From: Balanoglossus misakiensis
Lineage: Eukaryota > Hemichordata
Direction: 5' to 3'
Assembly: GCA_040954595.2 (NCBI GenBank)
Contig: CM082578.2
Span: 15,128,001 to 15,192,000, forward strand
Length of the DNA: 64,000 nt
Under the pieces are notes generated by a model. That model was not told the origin of the DNA. It did not search any database and was given only the letters and a program-made list of their open reading frames with translations. Shown in pieces: positions 55,203 through 64,000 of this stretch. Position numbers and translations under genes: made by a program. How positions within the stretch are numbered: the stretch's first letter is position 1; each line of letters opens with the position of its first letter.

Positions 55203-58200
55203 TTATTTGACGCTTTCAATCTTCCGAAAGTCCACCGTTTGTCTTGGCCTTGCTTGAACTGGAGGAGCGGAGTGTCTCAGACTGTCTTTGTAGAAATAAG
55301 AACCGTGTGACAGACTCACTGTCACAAAATCAGCTGCCGAGTCAGATCGACTGAAATAGATCAAACATCAATGAGATAATGTTAGTGCGTTCATTCAAGC
55401 ATTCATTCATTCATTACTGTGATTTCTCGAGAATGACAATTTGTTTAATCATTTTTCCATCATGATGAAAATTCCCCTTGGAATTTGCAGGAACATGTTT
55501 GATCGATTGATTGACAGAGTCACGAGGAGTCAGCCTCAGCTCCATTTTTTTTTAAATACCATTCAGCCAACTTCACATATTTCCTAAACTTCTGGAACCC
55601 GTTCCAGACAAGAATGGACATCCAAACTGCAGCAGTATGCAGTCATGATGTACCAATTGCTGCACTATCATTAGTGTGCATGTGCGATGAATGAAAATCT
55701 ACTCACGGATACTGTACATGTCTGAAGGAGGGAAGTGCATCTCTGGATGCCAGTGACGAGCTTGATGATGAGGAACTTCTTGACAGATTGCTGTCACTTT
55801 CCCTTTCCTTGGGAAGTCCAGATTTAGCTTTATGGTTGACCCCTGTCCCTCCAATCTGACCACCCCATGCTGACCGGGGACCAGAACGACCTCGTGATGG
55901 TCTGAATTGAAATGTAGACAATATCGTATGGTCAGTGTGGCACATCTTATTTTCAAGTATGAAGATGGCTTAGAGCATGTCAATTTCATTGTCTGATATC
56001 ACTATGGTTGCATGCTTCCCATCAACTACCTGAAATAACTGTTAGTGTTATTTCAATTTATTAACAATACCACATATACTTACGTAAATCTGAAATCTGA
56101 TGGTAGAAATCTTGACGACAGGAAGTCCTGGTCTGTTTTGAGTATTTGTGCCTGGAAGTCCTTCTTAGCTGTACCATAACCATTGAAAATATGGTCTGCA
56201 AACATCAGTCTACCACTCATGTACATCTGCAAATGATCATTCCAAAATAAGACCAAACAGTTTAATGACGGTTTAATATTTTGATTTTTTTAAAAGATTT
56301 TTTGCAGCACTATGCTACATCTGAATACATGTAACTGATGTTTTTCCCGCCATGTTGATAAGTGTTGGCAATGACTTGTTTACATGATCCATTTTCACCG
56401 CTGTGTATTTTGTTAGTCTTCGTCAAGCTCTGCTATTTCCACCATACCTTCATGTATGTCTTATATTAATCTAGAGATGAACTCACCAAAAACATTCCTG
56501 GCACAGCATTGTGTCTTCTGAGTAACAGTGGTTTGTACTCATGTGTAAACTCATGAGCAATTGTCATGTCGTAGCACAAAATTCTAAATCTGTCATGTCG
56601 GCTCTGTCAATAGACGGAAAAAAATCATTTTTAATTAGGGTCAATAATGAGTGTAGCAATGCATGTAGCTACAATTGTAGCTGGGTACACTAACCATACA
56701 CAAAAAACCTGGTACTAACACTTATTTGTGATTCAACATGGCCCTAATTCATGTGCAAACTGTAGCTAGAATGAATTAAGATCACAAACCTCATAACATG
56801 GCCTTGTCCTGTTTTTATTCCTCTTTTCATAGATTTTGGTCAGCATTGCATCGCACTCCTCATTGATTTCAGGATGTAGCGATGACACGACCGAGATGAC
56901 TATTATCTGTGTCTTGGGAACACATTCAGATAAAAACTTGTCGTACTCTATATCATTAACGAAAGGTATCTTGTGACGGTTGCATTTACACACTTGGTTC
57001 GGCTCCCCCAACAGATCAGCACGCAGAGATCTGTCATGTTATTGTCAAGGAATTGATGTCTGTACATGTATTGCTAGAAAAAATGATGCAGTAATAGACA
57101 ACTATGTGTTCGATTAGACAGACAATGGCTACACACACAGAGTGGATTACAGATGATTTATAAAGGATACACTGGACATCCTCTCTGATACGGAGTTAAT
57201 GTTGGTCTCTCTGTTGCTGTGCTGGTTGCTCTTGGAGTTTTCATCGAGCTGTGAGAGCGACTCAATGCAGAAGTTGGAACAGGCGAACCATGTGTGGGAG
57301 AGCTGCAACATTGAAATTTTATGACAAATTCCCCATGATTATCTCCAGTATAATTAATACACCAAACCAAAAATCAGTAACATGAAATGACACACTGAAC
57401 AAAAAATTATCACAGATATAAAATATGATTTCGGGGGGTACATATGTTTTTACATTTGCTTTTTAATGCCATAGTACTTACCATTCCAATATTTAAACTA
57501 CAAAACATACAAAGAGGTTTGCAGGTTTCGCGTTATTAACTCTCCCCCATCCTCGGTGGAATGTAATTTACTCCAGTATGCTTTCATCAATCATTAATTT
57601 TGAGCAATTTCCCCATGACAACCAACTCTCCTGCAAACCTCTCTGGAAGTTCTGAAGTCCCTAAAAGGTTTTAGAGTATAATATTTCTTGTGTTTGGACT
57701 GATGTGGTTTAATGTGCCACGTGTCCAATAGTGCTATGGTAGTGATACAGTTGTGGATCGTAGTGTTAGATGTGCTCAGTTACTGCTGAATTTTAACCCT
57801 TTGAATCCTGCTATTACTGATCAATTTTATATGATAGTGATTTGTTGTGCAGTGATGATAAAATTCTGATACGGCATTGATTAGAACACAGTGCGGACAC
57901 GTTATTGACAGTTACAACTTTAATACAAGTGCAGGTCATGATTTATTTTTCTGTGTGATGATATTATTGTGAAAATACATACAGTGTTACCTAAATTATC
58001 TGAACGTCGCGTTTGAACTACATGAATTGTATGGCTCGTCATGATCAAATGCACCAAGTGTTTGATTTTATATGACAGTAGGTTTGTTGCCCAACTTGGG
58101 TACCAATCTTAACTTGTAACTATCGTACTGTAGCTAAAGCATTGCAGTTCAGATAATATAGGTACAATTACTTTATGGTCTCATCTCAGTCTTCAATAAA

Positions 58201-61200
58201 ACTCAGCAATAGAATCAGCTTCATATAGGACATAAAAAGTTTGTTGAAAGCTAGATTTGTTACTTTTGAAAAATGACATGTGAAACTGTGCACAGTGCAG
58301 TTTGTTACTACAGCTGTAATTTTCCATTGTCAAGTTTCATGAAAAACTGAGATGATCCATAGCCTTTAGTGGAATACTGATACTAAATATAGGTTACACC
58401 AAAACCACAGTGCTTGTGTTAATAGGAAAAAATGATGTACATGTAAACAAGGTCACATGGTATGCAAATTTACTTACACAATAAACATTACACATGTCAG
58501 ATGGAATCCGGGATATCATGCAATATTTTACCAGAGGGAGGAGGGTTTTGGGGTAAAGAGGGAGAAAAAAATGGGAGACACAATTGCTATGAGAATTACA
58601 GAAAAAAATCACCTTACCAGGTTGCTTAGAGTAATATATCCCCATAGATTATGTAATACGTATAAATGGCATTAGGCTTAATATAGAAAAAGGGAAATTT
58701 GAGAATAAGATGGATGCACAGATGAGTGATTTCTGAGACATGATTGTTTGAAGTTGTAAAAGTGAGAAAACTGTAGTTGAATGAATTTTAGTAAAGTGGT
58801 TATATTTGTAATGACAATCAATATGAAGTGTAGTGTGTCGATGTCAGAACAATCTTTCAGAACAGCAAACTGAAACGAGATGTTTTAATATCATAGCAAT
58901 TCCTAACATCTTTCCAGAGTACGGTAATCTCTTCTACAAAACCTGCCCATGGTCAGAGAATGCTTTTGTGTTTACAGCATTCTAGTTATTGGTGTTTGAA
59001 TTTAGAAGAAGAAAGAATAATTTAGGTTTTATGATGGTGACTCACCTGCTAGTCACTGACATCGTCACTGGCGTCGGAGATTTTGGCAAGTCTGTTGGAA
59101 CGCCGTCGATTTCTATTCTGACGTTCTTCTTCTCGGACGCCTGACTAGGGGGTCTGGAAGACGTTGACATTGTGCTGAAGGGCCTTTTGTTGTGGAACCC
59201 TGCCGTCGGATGGGCTGAGGCCGCCCTGATGGCCAATTTGGGTTCCGGAAGAGGAGAAGAGAACTGCCGGTGGTCGGAGGTGGAGGGTAGAGTGCCAGGA
59301 ACGGATTTGGCCGACTGGATGTTGCGATGCTTCCTGTATTTTGGAGCGCTTGTAAGCGTTCGCAGATGTGGCGAGCTGATGCCCACTGCTATCCTGTAGT
59401 GTTCCATCCAGTCCTCAGCAATATTCCTTTTGCAAGAATTGGAAAAGAGCCATCAAAATCAGTTGGCAAAAGGCTAGCCAATTGAGTTACATAATTATAT
59501 AATTTTGTGTAATTCCAATGTTTTCAAATGATGTGGCTGCCCCCATTCTGCAAAATGGGGGTGCAAGTGTTACAGACGTCTGATTTGCAAAAATGAATCA
59601 ACTCACTTGATTTTCCTGTGTAGCCTTGCCAAATCCTTCTCAGCAGGAATGTCATATTCGTGTTTCTCCGGCATCTCCAAGAGTTTCTGAAGTTCAGCCA
59701 GATTGGTGTCCTTGGATTTGTTTTTATTTGTTCGAAACCTGAGAGATTTTCGGTCCTTTTCCGGTTTCTTCTTTGGCACGGGAGGTTTGGAAAATTCTTT
59801 TGCGGCCTTTGACGTGAATGCCTCCCCAGTTACCAGGCAACCCTGTGTGAAGAAATGACCGTGACTTTGAAGTTCTCTCTTTACCGGAGAAAGGGGATTT
59901 GCTCTTGCTTTTAAGCATATGCACACTGTGGAAATAATCAATGAACTTGTACCCGTAATACACTTGTCAGTATTTCATCCCTTGCCTACACATGTAGGAA
60001 CATCCAAACGTCTCAAAGCAGGTAATCAAACATTGACCATTTTACTGCAACTCAGGACTCACCCATTCTTCTGGAGTTTTAGGCTCCGTAGCACCGTACG
60101 TAGAACCAATGCTAAGCTTTGTGGTTTCTTTATTGCTGGCAAACAACACCTGCATCTGTTGGTGGTTGATGCATCTGAATGTAATCTGTTCGTTCAACTG
60201 CAGAACGATGGTCACCGGCAGTTTCTGGTGAGGAACTGGCCATTCCCAACGCTTGCTGATGTTACCATCGGCTTCCAACATCATGCCACCTTTTTCAGTT
60301 GATAAAAATCTGACAAAAACAAAAACAGATACATTGCATAATGGTCTGAATGTTTCTTGCCTTATGTCAGGTATTACTTTACACTATTCATTAAAAGTAA
60401 AAAAAATCAGATTTTGAAATAAATGTTTGGCTAGGAAACAGTTGATTGATGATGACTAGAGGCAACTGATCAATGAATTACCTTGCTTTGCCATTGTCAT
60501 GGTAGAGTGTAGCATTTCCTGTTGGAGTGAATAACCCAAGCATTGCCATTTCAGGATTGTCTTTGTAGATCAGAGTATAGTACCCTGGTTTACCTTCAGC
60601 AGATCGGCTGTAACACATGGCCAGACGACCAGACGGATAGCTGAGGTCAAAATTAAGGACCAGTGCTCAGAAAGATGCGAATGGTTACACTGGAAGCACT
60701 ATAGTAGTTTTATCATTGCATGTACGGCACTCCTGAAATAACTAGGCTACAATGGATAGTGGAAATATAATTGACAACATTTTCGTGACTTTGAATGTCG
60801 TGGGTGTTTAAAAATCATCAGACTTCTTTAATATTATCCACAGTGTATTTCTATCTACTTTTTAGAACAATCTACAGATACTTCGTGTCGTGATTTGTAA
60901 AGGATACTAGACAGTAGTTGTGCCATCGGGCAGCGCTGTGACAAATTTCTGCCAGGATTCACTTTCTGGACTCTGTTGTACTTTGGGCGGCATGAGACGA
61001 GTTGCTGCTGTGCCTGATTTACTGCTGCTACTTTTCTTAATGGTGTACTTCGACATGGCTTCTCTCTTGGCATCGCCATAGTAACGGGTTACCAGTGGCT
61101 TGTCAGAACCAAGATCCTTCGCCTTGGCAAGTTGATCTTGTCTGTCATTAAAGTGAAAATAGCATAAAAATCAAGTCATGATGCAGAGGGACGAGAGAAT

Positions 61201-62770
61201 TCTCGAACAGACAAAATTATCTGCATCAGCTGTAATTTTAAAAGTTCCAGTATGGTATGAAAGAACTTCACGGTAAAAAGATCAATGTGGGTGCTTTACT
61301 CAGTTAGAATGTTTGAGACCAAAGTTAAAAGCTACTGAGTTTTGGGATGAGATGATCACAACCACCTGTTGAGCTTCACCAGTGACAGACACAGTTGTAT
61401 TTGGAGAAAAAAAACAGCGTCAAAAGACTTCATGGGTGAAAAGGGAAGTTAATAAACAGTCTATTAGTCATTCACAGTGACTACATGTAGATAACAAACA
61501 GATATCTTAATGAAGTTTTTCAACTATTGCCATAGTTACAAAAGGTCAATCAACCATCATGCTATTGACTTCTCCATTTCAATAAACCTAAGTGTCTAGT
61601 CCAAGGTTTTTTATTTATTTGCCGAAGCTTTAATTTTCATTTCTCTGCACTCACTATTATGTGAGAAGAGACATAGAATTAGAATTAATAAATGAGAATT
61701 TGATGAAAAGATTAATAATATGTGTATCTATAGACAAACAATATTAAATTACAAATTTAATGGGGAACAAAATTAGCTGATAAAATTGATACAATCAATC
61801 TGGCCTCAAATAAATGTTTAATTGCTTTTTACCAGTACCGTGGAAACATTGTCATCCCTCGTCATGAATAATGTATCAGTCTTTTCCGAAAGACTTATTT
61901 GTTGCTTCAGTACACTTTCTTTAGACAAGGCTTAAAAAAAGTGAAACCTTCATGAATCATTCATGACTTTGTTTAATGTGACTGCCCTGAAGAAATCAAT
62001 ACAGCACATCCCTGCTTTGAAGTTTGAGTTGAGCAATAACATCGACCCCCTGGGGGTACAACCTCCTGTAAATGTGATTGTGTTCCAACTGTCGGCATCT
62101 TTTCCTCATACGGCTCGGTGAAAAAACAATGGTGGTTCCAGACTGAAGCCACATACATGTACTATTAGATTATAATGAAGGCCATGTTGACTGAAAGCTC
62201 TAGGTATTCTTGTACTTACGATTGTTTGACACTGAGTTGTAATCTCTGTTGAGCCCACTCTATAACAGTCTGTCTCTCCAGGTCATCTTTCTCATCAGGA
62301 TGGATTATCCAACCTCTGTCTTCAGCCAACTTGGATGACAAGGTGAAATTGATGACTTGTAAATAACTGGGTTGTTCACGCTCTACTCTACTTGTTGCAG
62401 CTATTGAGACAAAGACAGGGTGATAGGGTTTTATTCATCAAAGTTGTGTTATTTTCATTTACATGATTATACCCGTGTTTTGTCAAAACTGATAATGCCA
62501 TGAAAAAAATCTGTGATGCAATTAGTTTGAACTAATTTTGATGCAAGAGTGCATGATTCATTCTTTTCCCATAATCCTCATCCTGTGTCCTTAATATGTT
62601 TGTTGCATGTTTCAGTCTCTCCTTTGTCTCTGTTTTATCTGCCTACATACTTCTTGCTGTCTGCCTGTCTGTCTATCTTTGTATCTCACCTTCTGATGCA
62701 GTGTCTGTCGCTATTGATATAAGATCAACTTTACGACTGGAACCCCTTCTTCCATCCACCTTACTGTCAG
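55203..62770 (-). CDS. FAM194-domain protein, C3orf20/ERICH6-like (13 exons seen, 5' end not found)
   Basis: Exons in transcript order: 62770-62690, 62400-62220, 61141-60908, 60640-60482, 60309-60063, 59842-59607, 59426-59046, 57302-57171, 57030-56790, 56603-56487, 56226-56084, 55901-55707, 55350-55203. They give 830 residues in one frame; the first visible exon starts in phase 1, so at least one upstream exon is missing. The FAM194 domain is recognised by DGTTTVYYPSGRLA, AMLGLFTPTGNATLYHDNG and EADGNISKRWEWP, with a WEWP core. After a basic, Ser/Pro-rich linker comes a second conserved block: CPVSLRADLLGE, DIEYDKFLSE, QIIVISVVSS, KNRTRPCYE, FTHEYKP and FADHIFNGYG. This order and length fit human C3orf20 (about 904 residues) better than ERICH6, from memory. 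The molecular function is unknown. Two introns are U12-type. Confidence 0.7.
57031..57170 (-). other. U12-type intron in the FAM194-domain gene (second)
   Basis: The minus-strand donor at 57170 reads GTATCCTTT. The branch point TTCCTTGAC (plus 57044-57052) matches the U12 consensus exactly and lies about 13 bases from the AG. The intron is 140 bases, phase 2, and splicing yields CPVSLRADL. Confidence 0.9.
57303..59045 (-). other. Long intron of the FAM194-domain gene
   Basis: 1.74-kb intron joining AG|C into an in-frame Ser codon. No further exon of matching phase was found. AT-rich, no repeats of note. Confidence 0.5.
60641..60907 (-). other. U12-type intron in the FAM194-domain gene (first)
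   Basis: The minus-strand donor at 60907 reads GTATCCTTT directly after GTC TA. A branch point GTCCTTAAT (plus 60652-60660) lies about 12 bases before the AG. Phase 2; without splicing the frame stops at TAG, and splicing restores TVYYPSGRLA. Confidence 0.9.
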
Positions 62771-64000
62771 CTAAAATGACAAGAAAGGAAACAATTTTCT
62801 TTAAAAATCATCAAATATACAATGAAAAAAGACAATCTTTCAAGTGAAATATAGAGTTTTGTCTAGTACACATATTACAGAGATGGTCATTGAAACTTCA
62901 TGGTAGCAAAGCTGCTCAAATATTGTCACTGTAAACTAGATTGAAGACTCGCATGATGTATTAGTTTGCAAAATGGGGGACGTAAACAAGTTGATTGTAG
63001 AACAAAACAAAACAAAGCTCCTTTGTGATGTCAAGGTTTGCCCAGCATGCGTGGTTGCATCTTTGAAAGGGCCTGAGGGTAACTGAAATAGTTCGTAACC
63101 TGTTTTGTACATGTACTTTTTGGACCTCCGATGTTTATTACACAGAGATCACCTCAAAGGCAGGGCACAGTACAGAAAATAATGGCCTTTTGTAGTAAAA
63201 GACAGAAATATTGGCCTCATGCTGTTGTGATTGTGAATAAACAGACTTGGAAAGTGACACCAGAGTACTCGTAGACGAAAGTTATTTACACAATGGTGAA
63301 TTCCGCTACCTGGGCATTGATTTCAAGTCTGTGTTCACATCAAATTCCTCCTGAAAAAGATCAATACTCTGAACAAAGGCAGCAACAGGCCATGTACATG
63401 CCCCAGTATTTAGAGGCAGTGTGTTTGAAAAGCTTTTCTGTTAAAGTTCGCTTTTGTATAAACGCGTAATATCACATGTACATGCATTCCTATCTTCCTA
63501 AGTCATTTACAACATTCAGCACGAAGTCAGAAGATGATTTGTGCTCATATACAAATTTGATAGACAGTTTCATTTGTATAATTTTAGTTTTCCCACAAAG
63601 AATTCAATAAGATCATTTCAATCAAAGTTGAACATGTTTCATTGTCATGGTGATAGACCTGATCCATTACCAGTGTGCCAACATCTACATTTGACCTTAT
63701 CTTGACCTGGGATTAATGTTGCCCTTATATACTCTACTTGAAAGCACCAAAAGAGCTTTTTTACAAGGTAAATTCTCCTGTATGTATTGGCACTAATAAA
63801 TTATCACACTTCTAAGAATAAAATGTGTTAAAAAAATAATGCACAGTGCAATTCTGAAATGCAGTGACTCTAGCACATTTTACTGGTCTGCAGAATTTCA
63901 GAAGACAGACTGAATTAAACACAATTTACAGCAAATGTACTGTATTCAACACACAATATGTCAAAATGAAAAATGGCATCTACTTTTTTAATATTGTACC
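62771..64000. other. Upstream part of the FAM194-domain gene or its first intron
   Basis: A minus-strand piece at 63350-63310 has an acceptor and donor and encodes EEFDVNTDLKSMP, but it ends in phase 2 while the next accepted exon needs phase 1, so it is not joined here. Otherwise no gene signal. Confidence 0.35.

Noticed and set aside
63310-63350. Possible upstream exon of the FAM194-domain gene (EEFDVNTDLKSMP)
   Set aside because: Splice sites look usable, but its end phase does not fit the next exon; an intervening exon would be needed and none was seen.

Overview
The window is genomic DNA from an animal. Genes are split into many short exons with canonical GT-AG introns. There are no bacterial-style operons, the base composition is AT-leaning, and introns and spacers carry microsatellites and foldback elements. 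The gene set (vezatin, CDC123, PQBP1, SLC35E3, a FAM194-domain protein, a chimeric leucine-rich-repeat receptor tyrosine kinase and two ZIFL-type MFS transporters) fits an invertebrate bilaterian. A marine deuterostome such as a hemichordate or lancelet-like animal is my best guess, from gene content and the abundance of ACATGTA-type sequence. I cannot fix the species.

Layout: (1) 1-937, first coding exon of a small secreted coiled-coil protein, minus strand, running off the left edge. (2) 2772-7409 and 8820-14400, two tandem 13-exon copies of a ZIFL-like transporter, plus strand. (3) 16305-30037, a 26-exon receptor tyrosine kinase with LRR and ephrin-receptor-like cysteine-rich ectodomain, plus strand. 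(4) 35886-33553, PQBP1, minus, head-to-head with (5) SLC35E3, 36236-40451, plus. (6) 46933-42315, CDC123, minus, head-to-head with (7) vezatin, 47550-53385, plus. (8) 62770-55203, a C3orf20/ERICH6-like FAM194-domain gene, minus, whose 5' end lies beyond the last recognised exon.

I rebuilt exon structures by hand by following splice sites and reading phase. For the seven multi-exon genes the recognised exons join in one open frame. Their human relatives are scattered over several chromosomes as I recall, so the order here is not a human-like synteny block. The genes are mostly functionally unrelated: membrane transport, receptor signalling, splicing (PQBP1), nucleotide-sugar-type transport, eIF2 assembly (CDC123), cell adhesion (vezatin) and an uncharacterised protein.

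The most interesting observations are three introns with strong U12-type (minor spliceosome) signals, one in SLC35E3 and two in the FAM194 gene; the LRR plus Eph-like receptor kinase with a possible kinase-less alternative terminal exon; the ZIFL pair with a long extracellular insert and a cysteine-rich cytosolic loop; a PQBP1 with two cysteine motifs not present in the mammalian protein; and an exact six-unit octapeptide array in vezatin. No CRISPR, prophage, transposase gene, rRNA or convincing tRNA was seen.
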